This document shows positions 52,401 through 60,293 of a DNA stretch of 64,000 nucleotides, one piece after another. The notes under the pieces are model-generated. The model ran no database searches. It worked only from the letters and a program-made list of their open reading frames with translations, and was not told the origin of the DNA. The DNA is from JAHRAW01 sp028066695 (GTDB taxonomy: Bacteria > Pseudomonadota > Gammaproteobacteria > Arenicellales > Poriferihabitantaceae), in contig OY734803.1 of the NCBI GenBank assembly GCA_963457535.1, forward strand, positions 2,108,001 to 2,172,000, read 5' to 3'. Each line of letters starts with the position of its first letter. Positions within the stretch are counted from its first letter, which is position 1. The position numbers were made by a program, and so were the translations under genes.

Positions 52401-55148
52401 CCGCAACTCGTGGTCATCAGCGGCGTGGACGACAATCTGGACGACGGAGACCAGCCCTACACCATCAATCTTGCCGTGGACGCCGCCGAGACCACCGACA
52501 CCAACTACCACGGCATCACCGAGGACATCACCGGCGGCATGGTCGCCGACAACGACGAGGCCATGATCAGTTTGTCGGCGCTCCCGGAATTTCTGACCGA
52601 ATCCGGCGGCGCGCAGAGCGTGGTGCTCACCGCCCAACTCGCCGGCGCGGTGCGCCTGCCCGCGGACGCGGTCATCACGCTGGGCATGGGAACCGGCACC
52701 GCGACCGGTGGCGGCACCGACTACGCCGATTTCACGCTGCCGACGAGCATCACCATTCCGGTCGGAATGGCCTCGGCCTCGGTCACTTTCACCGTCTCCC
52801 CCGTCGCCGACAATGATTCGGACGACAACGAAACCATCGTCATCACCGGCGCCCTCACCGACTACACCATCGCCGACTTGGCAATCCCCATCCGCGAATT
52901 CGGCATCGCCGTCGGCGCGCTCAGCGGCGCCACCGGCGAAAACGGCGACACCGCGACCTTCACCATCGCGCTCACCGCCGCGCCGACCTCCAATGTGGTG
53001 CTCGCGGTCGCGCCGGCCGCCGCCGCCGACCGCGCCGAAGTGCGCGTAACCTCCGGCGCCAACCTGACTTTCACCACTTCCAACTGGAACCGGCCGCAGA
53101 CCGTGACCCTCGCCGGCGTGGACGACCCCATCGTGGACGGCCGCAAGCGTTTCACCATCAACATTGTCGCGGTCAGCGCCGACGCCAATTACAACAACCT
53201 GACCGCGACCGCAACCGGCATGAACGCCGACGACGACACCGCGCCGACCTCGCTGACCCTGCGCGCCTCGCCGTCCTCCATTTCCGAGACCGGCGGCGAA
53301 GTTCTGGTGGTGGTGACCGCGACATTTGACACCCGCGTGGTGCTGCTGACGCCGACCACCGTAACCCTGTCGGTGACGACCTCCGGAGACGGCGTCGCCG
53401 CCTCCGCCGATTACACCTCCGCGCCCGCCATCGCCGGCGCCACCATCACCATTCCGGCCGAGACCACCGGCGGCGCAACCACTTTCCGCATCACCCCGGC
53501 CGACGACGGCGTGGTGGACCCCAACGAAAAAATCGTCATCGGCGGCCGCGCCTCCGGCGGCGCGACCATCGCCGCCGGCAATGTCACCGCCGCCGAAATC
53601 ACCATCACCGAAAAAGACATCACCGAAGTCGCCAAGATGGTGAACAGCACCGTCATGCCGGTGGTCAGCCAGCAGGCGATCGCCGGCGTAATGGCGAACA
53701 TTGAAGTGCGCGCCGCCTCGCCGCGCGACACCGCGCCGCAATTGGTGCTGGCCGGCAACGCCTCCGTGCAGGGCGCGCTGTTGAACTACTTAAAAGCGGC
53801 CGCCACGCAACATGAAAAGGGCGAAGAATTCCGCTACGACTGGAAGCGCGCGCTCGCCGATTCGTCCTTCGTCATGTCGCTGGACGGAGACGCCGGAAGC
53901 CGCCCCGGCGGCAACCGCGGCGCGTTCTGGGCCTCCGGCGAGCGCAACCAACTGGACGGCGACAGCAACAATGTGGAATGGGAGGGCGAGTCCTTCAGCA
54001 TCCACGCCGGCAGCGATGTGCGCGTCGGCAAACTGCTCATCGGCGCGATGCTGTCGCACAACGAAACCGAAGTGGACTACGAGGACAGCAACGCCGGCAG
54101 CACCAACCGCGGCTCCTACACCCAGCAGACCGCGAACCTGCGCCCGTATTTCTCCTGGTCCAACGGCGGCACCGACATCTGGGGCGGCTTCGGCGGCGGC
54201 GCCGGCACCATTGAATTCTCCGACACCGCCGCCGGCGAGACCGAGGCGCGCGAAGCCACCGCCGACCTCACCGAAGCCTCGGCCGCATTCGGCATCAAGC
54301 AGCGGCTGGTGGAGGGCTTCAGTCTGCAGGCCGACGCGGCGGTGGTCGCCACCACCATTGACGAAAAGACCGACGATGACGGCAATGTGGTCATCGCCAA
54401 GCAGGAAGTGGAAAGCGGCCGCGCGCGCCTCCTTCTGGAAAACCGCCGCACCTACCAGCGCGCCAACGGCGTCATCGCCCCCAGCGCGCAGATCGGGCTG
54501 CGCTACGATGTCACCGAAGACGACCGCAGCGGCCCCGACCTGAGCGGCGCCGAGCAGGGCAGCGCCGGCGCCGAAGCCGTGGTCGGCGTGGACTTCGTCA
54601 ATTCGGCGAGCGGCGTAACCCTGTCCGGCAAGGCGCGCATCTACGACGGCGACGACTACGGCGAATGGGGCGTGAGCGGCAGCATTCAGGTGCACCCGTC
54701 CGGCGGGCGCGGCCTGTCGCTGAACCTGCAGCCCCTCTACGGCGAGGCGCAGAGCAGCGTGCAAAAAGTCTGGAACCGCGGCTTCGGCGAACCCGACCCG
54801 GTCAAGAAAACCAACGCGGAAAATTACGCGGCGAGCATGCGCGGCGAACTCGCCTACGGCTTCGCCGCCCCCGGCGGCCGCGGCACGCTCACCCCCTACA
54901 CCGAAAGCCATTTCGGCGGGCGCAAAGCCAGCCAGTCGCGCAAACTCCGCCTCGGCCTGCGCTGGCAGCCGCACGCCCGCTTTGACGCCGACGCCCACGG
55001 CGAATACCGCGCCGCCGCCGACCACTACCGCATTGACCTGCGCTGGGAAAAAACCAAGCGCCTGAACCTGACCCTGCGCGGCGAACGCAAACAAACCGAC
55101 GCCGGCGCCAGCCACGCGCTGGTGCTGAAAGGCAACTTGGATTTCTAG
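46416..55148 (+). CDS. Secreted protein F: giant repeat autotransporter with cohesin-like module
   Basis: A 2910-residue exported protein: signal peptide (cleavage near AHA-QD), shared module (almost identical to D), Ig-like cystine linker, nine tandem 230-residue Calx-beta/Ig-like repeats, then a linker (EVAKMVNSTVMPVVSQQ) and a C-terminal beta-barrel of roughly 450 residues ending KGNLDF. The barrel is homologous to that of protein B (shared FRYDWKRALADSSF/EYDWKKAFSNSSF, RPYFSWS, DIWGGFG, GFAAPGGRGTLTPY). It should translocate the stalk to the cell surface in type V fashion with the module at the tip. The start could also be TTG at 46404; ATG 46416 is preferred. Confidence 0.85.
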   Translation: MQNTFKTLQKFAAALLLASGAFCMPPAHAQDLNVEVAFAMPGSTTPLTNFDALTVAAESDGTRTFKLDYIIKSNRSGSSFRTAATIVHVHGAELEVIALENLLTAVVDPSIGGLNLIEQAATIDGVAYVNRYAWGWFSPLGLSFLTPADTYFRLATATFKLKKLAGDTTVGFSQDSAGTAAVFTGPQLTIQGPPLAGVSITPRTMQEIEPFKVTTVTCGLSRPALEDTACTLGVGDGSTADPADDYRVEPALANATITIPKDMESADSVFTFTPNIAGDGGTIDVELSNAVAGGEQVIRDDRPATFIIFAPGLIPGPLNGPVGEGLGNRGGALQLRAQPRNDVVIDLTVTEGADEIELNPATMTFTTTDWSQPQDFFVRGRDDRYDDGDQPFKVLFAVNESMTTDTNYHGISAEVTGVNIDNEVAALTVSSSPTVVSEQGGANSVAVTVGLTGGILVEADTTVTLAEATGTFFPAGTATAPGDYAAITFPTFTIPADGNSVTETVTITPVDDGAGDNNETIALTATLDPYPVVPLTLALREYHLQVDKDTLVDLTEAGSTDTFSVVLSSPPEKGTGDVVVNVTVDDPSEASASPALLTFTPTNFNMPQVVTVTGENDNLDDGDKDIKVTVSINSGMTGDRHYHGLSHELDGKTIDDDEAMISVSVSPDFLTEDASGAQAVTFTAELAGDIRLEGNMDVVLAIDTGKSTAMGGGDDYNDFTPPAITINSGQKTGTATVMITTVVADPDPDIAEEEIVFTAALSSYTIADLSLAIREFALKPVHAEPTLTVGEDGSTRSFTLQLPTQPTGDVVVNITSSDTGEATVSPGELKFDGGNWNEAKTIVVSGANDNFDDGAKDFTINIAVDMDKTMDANYHGRTATVMGETEDDDTATIVLRASPNVLSTGITGAQTVTLTAEVTSVARFEEDVSVIPGTATGTVTSTDATFSTPGNIMIPAAAASGSVDFDVTVLSGATAGRTIVIPGSLTRAGLPDIAVTSATITLRDHGYNISAPIGQPTEAGGTATFNVSLISQPATGTSVVIDVESSDTTEGAVDTSDAKLTFNDSNWNQVQTVVVAGQPDTVDDGDVRYDITFTPDMTGTTDSNYDNIPTETRSLTTTDDDTVTIAVAASPTDLVENGTAQTVTLTATLTGGTLEKAEMITLRDGGGTATSGSDYDALTLPIMLSIPEGATSGTVDVPITPTDDAPKRDNAETIIFAPALAPYEIDPVALTIREYQLYASELSGAATEANDGADATFTVVLPNLPTGNVVVNLTNDAPDEVNLSANTLTFTTGDWDQPQTVTVNGVNDMFDDGDRPYTITLAVDDNATDDDRYDGKTATVSGENADDDDAMIAITANPEFLVEAGGAQAVTFTATLSGDVRLENEAVITLSVSADGTASDTTDFTAFTPGAITLPANTQSASAAPVMITPTADAIPDNNETILINAAFSGAPFADIAIPDLELQIREYELVAGMLSADTTEARGTATFGLSLKSPPGGNVVVDVASSAADEAAVAPAKITFTAANWDTPQIITATGVDDTLDDGDQEFTINLTVNNAETDDDNYDGLTASVEGSNTDDDTATLTLAASPAAIAETGGAQPVVITATLGGDVRFAEEMTVSLANKTSGVGAGTATEGTDYDAFTPPDITIPANAASASVTFAITPVDEDPPVDDDGETILITPTLEGFTLADITITIRELGLVVSALTGAATEANDGADATFTVALAAAPASGRVVVDLTSENTDEASVSPTSLTFTTSDWNQPQTVTVAGVDDNLDDGDQDYTITVGVNDSTDDANYHGISEEVTGMNADDDTASIVLSAAPSLLLESGGEQMVTITASLQGGILLEEDATITLAHKTSGPGAGTATGGGDDYQDFTLPAPITITAGQASGESAAFAITVVDDVDDDEGETIVFSATSTPVYTIADLAVEIRSVGLLTTALQGAATEAGGTATFTLRLVAPPSSGNVVVDVTSSVPQQASVQPAELTFTAANYAMPQLVVISGVDDNLDDGDQPYTINLAVDAAETTDTNYHGITEDITGGMVADNDEAMISLSALPEFLTESGGAQSVVLTAQLAGAVRLPADAVITLGMGTGTATGGGTDYADFTLPTSITIPVGMASASVTFTVSPVADNDSDDNETIVITGALTDYTIADLAIPIREFGIAVGALSGATGENGDTATFTIALTAAPTSNVVLAVAPAAAADRAEVRVTSGANLTFTTSNWNRPQTVTLAGVDDPIVDGRKRFTINIVAVSADANYNNLTATATGMNADDDTAPTSLTLRASPSSISETGGEVLVVVTATFDTRVVLLTPTTVTLSVTTSGDGVAASADYTSAPAIAGATITIPAETTGGATTFRITPADDGVVDPNEKIVIGGRASGGATIAAGNVTAAEITITEKDITEVAKMVNSTVMPVVSQQAIAGVMANIEVRAASPRDTAPQLVLAGNASVQGALLNYLKAAATQHEKGEEFRYDWKRALADSSFVMSLDGDAGSRPGGNRGAFWASGERNQLDGDSNNVEWEGESFSIHAGSDVRVGKLLIGAMLSHNETEVDYEDSNAGSTNRGSYTQQTANLRPYFSWSNGGTDIWGGFGGGAGTIEFSDTAAGETEAREATADLTEASAAFGIKQRLVEGFSLQADAAVVATTIDEKTDDDGNVVIAKQEVESGRARLLLENRRTYQRANGVIAPSAQIGLRYDVTEDDRSGPDLSGAEQGSAGAEAVVGVDFVNSASGVTLSGKARIYDGDDYGEWGVSGSIQVHPSGGRGLSLNLQPLYGEAQSSVQKVWNRGFGEPDPVKKTNAENYAASMRGELAYGFAAPGGRGTLTPYTESHFGGRKASQSRKLRLGLRWQPHARFDADAHGEYRAAADHYRIDLRWEKTKRLNLTLRGERKQTDAGASHALVLKGNLDF
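47350..53620 (+). repeat. Nine tandem repeats in protein F
   Basis: Boundaries at the IRE(F/Y)-type segment lie near 48040, 48740, 49432, 50120, 50820, 51510, 52212 and 52903. Each unit is about 690-700 bp and carries the DDGD and DDDTA acidic motifs likely to bind calcium. The last unit is the most divergent and leads into the barrel linker. Confidence 0.85.
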
Positions 55149-55154
55149 CCGCGA

Positions 55155-55172
55155 CCCTGCGGCGGAGCAGGG
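55155..55172. terminator. Hairpin between convergent genes F and ppk1
   Basis: CCCTGC (55155-55160) pairs with GCAGGG (55167-55172) over a 6-nt loop in the 27-bp gap between the stop codons of F and ppk1. The T-tract is poor on both strands, so terminator function is only likely. Confidence 0.45.
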
Positions 55173-55175
55173 CGG

Positions 55176-57350
55176 TTAATTCCGCTTCCTTCCGCCGCGC
55201 AGCAGTTTGCGCCGCTTCTTGGTTTTCAGCCGCGCCTGCGCGAACGCAATCTGCTGCAACTGGCTGTCGCGCGCTTCCTCCCCCGGCGCGATTTCGCGTT
55301 TTTGATACGCGCCGTCCGCCTGCATCTCCCACGCATTGCAGTTGTCATCCAGCAGCGTGTTCAGCGCGAGCCGAAGTTCTTTCTGCAGTTCCGGCGCGGT
55401 AATCCGCGCCACCACTTCCACGCGGCTTTCCAAATTGCGCTTCATCAAATCGGCCGAGCCGATGAGGTATTCCTCGTCGCCGCCGTTGCGGAAGTAAAAA
55501 ATCCGGCTGTGCTCCAAAAACCGCCCGACGATGCTGATGACGCTGATGTTCTCCGACACCCCGGCCAGCCCCGGACGCAGCCGGCAGGTGTCGCGCACCG
55601 CCAATTCCACCTTCACCCCGGCGCGCGACGCCTTGTAAAGCGCCTTGACCAAGTCGCTGTCCTCCAGCGCATTGGTTTTGATCTGAATTAATCCCGGCGC
55701 TTCCGGCGAATGCGCGGCAATCTCGCGCTCAATCCGCGCCAGCAGCGCCTTTTTCAGCGGTTTCGGCGCGGGAATAATCTTGCGGTAATCGCGCCGCGGC
55801 GCGAACCCGGTGGTCAGGTAGTTGAACAACTCGGTGACATCGCGTCCGATGTCCTCGTCGCAGGTCAGCAGGCCGAGGTCGGTATACAGCCGCGCGGTGC
55901 CGCCGTGATAGTTGCCGGTGCCGATATGCGCGTAGCGCCGCAGCCCGTCATAGTCCTGGCGCACCGCCATCAGCACCTTGCAGTGCGTCTTCAGGCCGAT
56001 GACGCCGTAAGTCACATGAATGCCGGCCTGCTCCATGCGCTCCGACCATTCAATGTTCGCGGCCTCGTCAAACTTCGCCTTCAACTCCACCACCACCGCC
56101 ACCTGCTTGCCGTTCTGCGCCGCCTCAATCAGGAGATCCACGATGCGCGTCTGCCGGTCGGTGCGGTACAGCGTCATTTTCAGCGCGCGCACCTTCGGGT
56201 CGCGCGCCGCCTCCTCCAAAAACCGCACCACCGACGAGGAAAACGATTCAAACGGGTGCTGCAGCAGCAGCGACTCGGACTCGCGCACCAGATGAAAAAT
56301 CGCGCGCTGCTGGTCCTGCAGCCGGTGGTGGTTCGCCGGCACATGCGGCGCGTAGCGCAGTTCCGGCAGCGGCAGACTCGCGAGTTGCATCAGCCCGCTT
56401 TGCATCATCAGCCCGTCCTGCGCGAACACATCGGTCTCCCGGTCCAGTTCCAACTCGGCCGCCAGCAGACCCATGCGCTCGGCCGCCATGTCGCTGTTCA
56501 CCGCCATGCGCACGATAGGCGCGATGCGCCGGTCGCGCAATTCCAGCGCGATCATCTCCATCAAATCGTTCGCCCCCGATTCGCTGCGCTCGGTCGCCGC
56601 GTTGCGCGCCACAAAATAAAAATCGCGCGCCAAAATCTTGACCCCCGGAAACAGCAGGTCCAAGTGGTGCGCCATCACATCTTCCAGCGGCACGAAGTGA
56701 AACTTCTCGCCGGCGCGGATGAACCGCGGAATGTCCGCGCCCACCGGCACCTTGACCCGCGCCTGCATCGCCTCGCTGTCGCGCGGCGACTGCAGCGTCA
56801 CCAATATGTTCAAGGACAAATTGGAGATGAACGGAAACGGATGCGCCGGGTCAATCACCTGCGGCGTCACCAGCGGAAAGATGTTGTCAATGTAATGCCG
56901 CCGCACCTCCTCGCGTTCGGCCTCGGCAAGTTCGCGGTAGGGAATGATGCGCACCCCGGCCTCGGCAAGTTCCGCCAGCAGGCGCGGCAATTGCCGGTCG
57001 CGCTCGCGCTCTATCTCCGTCACCCATTCGCGCGCCTCGCGCAATTGCTGCTGCGGCGTCCGCCCGTCAATGGAAAGCGCCGACACCCCGGCCGCGGCCT
57101 GCAGTTTCAGCCCGCCGATGCGTTTCATAAAAAACTCGTCAATGTTGGACGCGAAAATCGCGAAAAACTTCAGCCGCTCCAGCGGCGGATTGCGCGAATC
57201 CGAGGCCTCGTGCAGCACCCGCCGGTTAAAGCGCAGCCAGGTCAGTTCGCGGTTCAGATACAGTTCCGGCGCGTCCAAATCGCGCGCGCGCGCGGGGGAG
57301 GGCGCGCCCTGCTTGGCGCGCTTGCTGTCAATTGCAGTGACCTTTCCCAT
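55176..57350 (-). CDS. ppk: Polyphosphate kinase 1
   Basis: A 724-residue enzyme that reversibly polymerises ATP gamma-phosphate into polyphosphate. N-terminal YLNRELTWLRFNRRVLHEA and FFAIFASNIDEFFMKRIGGL, catalytic His456 in IGLKTHCKVLMAVR (autophosphorylated histidine), a second conserved His475 in YAHIGTGNYH, TARLYTDLGLLT and the C-terminal RDTCRLRPGLAGVSENI, SIVGRFLEHSRIFYF are diagnostic. ATGs at 57350 and 57359 are both possible starts. The basic tail (KTKKRRKLLRGGRKRN) is an extension. Convergent with the giant autotransporter gene and divergent from the CNNM gene. Confidence 0.96.
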   Translation of the reverse strand: MGKVTAIDSKRAKQGAPSPARARDLDAPELYLNRELTWLRFNRRVLHEASDSRNPPLERLKFFAIFASNIDEFFMKRIGGLKLQAAAGVSALSIDGRTPQQQLREAREWVTEIERERDRQLPRLLAELAEAGVRIIPYRELAEAEREEVRRHYIDNIFPLVTPQVIDPAHPFPFISNLSLNILVTLQSPRDSEAMQARVKVPVGADIPRFIRAGEKFHFVPLEDVMAHHLDLLFPGVKILARDFYFVARNAATERSESGANDLMEMIALELRDRRIAPIVRMAVNSDMAAERMGLLAAELELDRETDVFAQDGLMMQSGLMQLASLPLPELRYAPHVPANHHRLQDQQRAIFHLVRESESLLLQHPFESFSSSVVRFLEEAARDPKVRALKMTLYRTDRQTRIVDLLIEAAQNGKQVAVVVELKAKFDEAANIEWSERMEQAGIHVTYGVIGLKTHCKVLMAVRQDYDGLRRYAHIGTGNYHGGTARLYTDLGLLTCDEDIGRDVTELFNYLTTGFAPRRDYRKIIPAPKPLKKALLARIEREIAAHSPEAPGLIQIKTNALEDSDLVKALYKASRAGVKVELAVRDTCRLRPGLAGVSENISVISIVGRFLEHSRIFYFRNGGDEEYLIGSADLMKRNLESRVEVVARITAPELQKELRLALNTLLDDNCNAWEMQADGAYQKREIAPGEEARDSQLQQIAFAQARLKTKKRRKLLRGGRKRN

Positions 57351-57477
57351 GCCGCCCATATTGCCAGAATCGCCGCGCCCGCGCAAACTTGCAATCCGCC
57401 CCAAAATCGCGCATACTTGGCCTCCCTTTCCCGCCGAGGCGATCCCGACCGGATGAACGCGCATCCTCCCCCCTTAT

Positions 57478-59040
57478 ATGGAATTTCTAGCCCTCATCAG
57501 CCAGCACTGGGATGCCGCCCTATCCGCGCTGGCATTTGATACCGCGCGCCTCGCCGACGCGGACATGGTCGCGCGCCTCGCGTTGATGGCGCTCCTTCTG
57601 GTCTGCTCCGGATTTTTCTCAAGTTCTGAAACCGCGCTGTTCGCGCTGTCGCGCATGGACCTGCAGCAACTGCGCCGCGACCGCAACCCCCGCGCCGAGT
57701 CCATCCACGAACTGCTGGACCAGCCGCGCCGTCTGATCATCTCCATCCTCAGCGGCAACGAACTGGTCAACATCGCCGCGGCCGCCAACATGACCTCCAT
57801 CCTCGCCTCGCTCTACGGCGGCGGCCAGATAGTCGCCTGGGTCAACCTCCTGGTCATGGTGCCGCTGTTGCTGCTGTTCGGCGAGGTAACCCCGAAGACC
57901 GTCGCCGTGAGCAACCCGGTGCGCTATTCCACCGGCATTGTCGCCGCGCCGATGCGCCTGTGGGTGCGGTTCATCTCGCCGCTGCACTGGATCCTGCGCG
58001 GCCTGTCCGGGCGCATCACCACCGCGCTGGTCGGCGAGGGCAAGGACGCCGACAACATTCTGCATATGGACGAATTCAAAACCCTGGTCAAGCAGGTCTC
58101 CGACGAGGGCGAACTAAACGCCACCGAGCGCGCGCTGATTTACAACCTGCTGGACGCCGGCGCCACCGAAATCGTGGAGATGATGACCACCCGCCCGCGC
58201 ATGGCATTCATCAGCGTGGAAAACACCGCCGAGGAAATGGTGAAGCAGTTTATTGAACTGCGCCACTCGCGCGTGCCGGTCTACAAAACCCACCGCGACA
58301 ACCTGGTCGGCTTCATGCACGCCGAGGATGTCTTGCGCCTGGTCTTGGACGAGGAGGACCTCGCATCCATGAAACCCGAAGACCTGCTGCACCCGCCGGT
58401 GGTCGTGCCGCTGACCAAAAAAGTGGACGAGATGTTTGACTTTTTCCAGCGCAACAAAGTCAGCGCCGCGGTCTGCCTGAACGAGTTCGGCGGCGTGCAG
58501 GGCTTCATCACGCTGCGCGGCGTGCTCGCCTACATCTTCGGCGACATCAGCGGCGGCCGCCGCGAAACCGCCGGTTTCTATCCGCAGGGCGTCAACAAAA
58601 ACATCTACGAAGTGCCGGGCGAGATGAAACTGAAAGACTTCAACAGCCTCGCCAACTTCGGCATGGACGACCCGCGCATGACCACGGTCGGCGGAGTCGC
58701 CTTCCGCCTGATTGACCGCCTGCCGCAGGTCGGCGACTGCGTGCGCATGAACGACATCGCCATGGAAGTGCTGGAAATGGACGAGCACCGCATCGCCAAG
58801 GTCCGCGTCGCCCGCGTCTCCGCCGGCAAAGCCATGCAAGCGCCCGCGCGCGAGTCCGCGCTGGAATCCGCGCGCGCCGCCGCCGCCCCGGCCCCCGCCG
58901 GCGACACCGGCGGCGGCAGCCTCTATCGGGCCTTTATGGACTCCGAAAGCGCGTCCAAAAAAGCCCCGCAAAACGAGCCCAAAACCGCCAAAAAAGACGC
59001 GGAAAACGCCGGCAAAACCGCCGCGGGAGACGCCGCATGA
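57478..59040 (+). CDS. CNNM/CorC (HlyC) family transmembrane protein with CBS pair
   Basis: A 520-residue membrane protein: N-terminal CNNM transmembrane domain (CSGFFSSSETALFALSRMDLQQL, LLFGEVTPKTVAVSNP), two CBS domains (about residues 230-350, containing MTTRPRMAFISVENTAEEM and RVPVYKTHRDNLVGFMHAEDVLRL), a CorC_HlyC domain, and a low-complexity Ala/Lys tail. The family is associated with Mg2+ (CorC/MpfA, CNNM) or Na+ transport and resistance. It is one of a tandem pair; its stop overlaps the next ATG (ATGA). Confidence 0.9.
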   Translation: MEFLALISQHWDAALSALAFDTARLADADMVARLALMALLLVCSGFFSSSETALFALSRMDLQQLRRDRNPRAESIHELLDQPRRLIISILSGNELVNIAAAANMTSILASLYGGGQIVAWVNLLVMVPLLLLFGEVTPKTVAVSNPVRYSTGIVAAPMRLWVRFISPLHWILRGLSGRITTALVGEGKDADNILHMDEFKTLVKQVSDEGELNATERALIYNLLDAGATEIVEMMTTRPRMAFISVENTAEEMVKQFIELRHSRVPVYKTHRDNLVGFMHAEDVLRLVLDEEDLASMKPEDLLHPPVVVPLTKKVDEMFDFFQRNKVSAAVCLNEFGGVQGFITLRGVLAYIFGDISGGRRETAGFYPQGVNKNIYEVPGEMKLKDFNSLANFGMDDPRMTTVGGVAFRLIDRLPQVGDCVRMNDIAMEVLEMDEHRIAKVRVARVSAGKAMQAPARESALESARAAAAPAPAGDTGGGSLYRAFMDSESASKKAPQNEPKTAKKDAENAGKTAAGDAA

Positions 59041-60293
59041 GCGTCACCGCCATCTTGCTTCTGCTGCTGGTCCTGCTGCTGTTGAAGGGCTTTTTCTCCG
59101 GCTCCGAAATCGCGCTGGTCAGTTGCGACAAGGTCAAACTCAACGCGCGCGCCACCCAGGGCAACACCGGCGCGAAGAAGGTGCTGGAGTTGTATAAGGA
59201 GCCCGACCTCCTGCTCGGCACCACGCTGGTCGGCTCCAACATCTCCACCGTCGCGCTGACCACGCTGTGCACCTTGCTGTTCATTGAATGGTTCGGCGCG
59301 CGCGGCGACTTCTACGCCTTCCTCGCGCTCACCCCGATCCTGCTGGTCTTCGGCGAAATCGTCCCGAAGAGCGTCTACCAGCAAAAAGCCGACGCGATCG
59401 CCCCGCGCGCGATCGGGCCGCTGCGCGTGTTTTCGCTGATGTTCTACCCGCTCATCTTCGTGTTCTCGCGTCTCGCGCGGCTGTGCGCGCGCATGGTCGG
59501 CGGCGGCGAGGTCGGCAAAAACCTCTTCATGACGCGCGAGCAACTGCGCTCGGTCGCCGACATGGCGGCGCGCACTTCCACCCTCGGCGCGTTTGACCGC
59601 GGCCGCATCCGCCGCGTCATCCGTTTCAGCGACACCACCGTCGGCGAGGCCATGGTCCCCATCGCCGAAGTCACCGCAATTCACCGCAGCAGCGGCATGC
59701 TGCGCGCGCTCTCCACCGTCCGCCGCACCGGCTACAACCGCCTGCCGGTCTCCGACGGCAACACCGGCAACATCATCGGCATCGCCACGCTGACCACCTG
59801 GGATTTGTTTGACAGGGCAATCGCCGAAAAGAAACTGGACGACATCATGCACCCGCCGCATTATGTCCTGCAGTTTCAAACCATTGACAGCCTCCTCCCG
59901 GTGCTGCGCAAGCGCGACGACCGCATGGCCGTGGTCGTGGACGAGTTCGGCTCGGCCATCGGCATCATCACCATGGAGGACATCGTGGAAGAGGTGGTCG
60001 GCGACATTGATGTCGGCTATGTGTTTGAGGACCTGCCGCGCCGCAAAAATGTCATTGAAAACCTGGGCGACAACGCCTGGCTGCTGGACGCGCGCACCCC
60101 GATTTTTGAGGTCAACGACGCGCTGGAAATTGAACTCAGCAGCGGCGTCTCGCACACCATCGGCGGCCTGGTCATGGCGCAACTCGGCCACATCCCCAAG
60201 GCCGGCGAGAGCATCACCGAAATGGGCTACTGCTTCCGCGTGGAGGAAGTGACCGAGCGCGCCATCGTCAAATTGCGCGCCGAACCGGCGTGA
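59037..60293 (+). CDS. Second CNNM/CorC family transmembrane protein
   Basis: A 418-residue paralogue of the preceding protein with the same plan: LKGFFSGSEIALVSCDKVKLNAR, LLVFGEIVPKSVYQQ, CBS pair (EAMVPIAEVTAIHRSSGML, YNRLPVSDGNTGNIIGIATL, VVDEFGSAIGIITMEDIVEEVVGDI) and CorC_HlyC end with VSHTIGGLVMAQLGHIPKAGE. The tandem arrangement and 4-bp overlaps on both sides suggest that the two subunits work together, perhaps as a heterodimer, in divalent cation handling. Transport activity is inferred. Confidence 0.9.
   Translation: MSVTAILLLLLVLLLLKGFFSGSEIALVSCDKVKLNARATQGNTGAKKVLELYKEPDLLLGTTLVGSNISTVALTTLCTLLFIEWFGARGDFYAFLALTPILLVFGEIVPKSVYQQKADAIAPRAIGPLRVFSLMFYPLIFVFSRLARLCARMVGGGEVGKNLFMTREQLRSVADMAARTSTLGAFDRGRIRRVIRFSDTTVGEAMVPIAEVTAIHRSSGMLRALSTVRRTGYNRLPVSDGNTGNIIGIATLTTWDLFDRAIAEKKLDDIMHPPHYVLQFQTIDSLLPVLRKRDDRMAVVVDEFGSAIGIITMEDIVEEVVGDIDVGYVFEDLPRRKNVIENLGDNAWLLDARTPIFEVNDALEIELSSGVSHTIGGLVMAQLGHIPKAGESITEMGYCFRVEEVTERAIVKLRAEPA

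Noticed and set aside
33082..55148. Type I secreted RTX adhesin cluster
   Set aside because: No GGxGxDxUx nonapeptides and no HlyB/HlyD/TolC-type genes were found; all six proteins carry Sec signal peptides.
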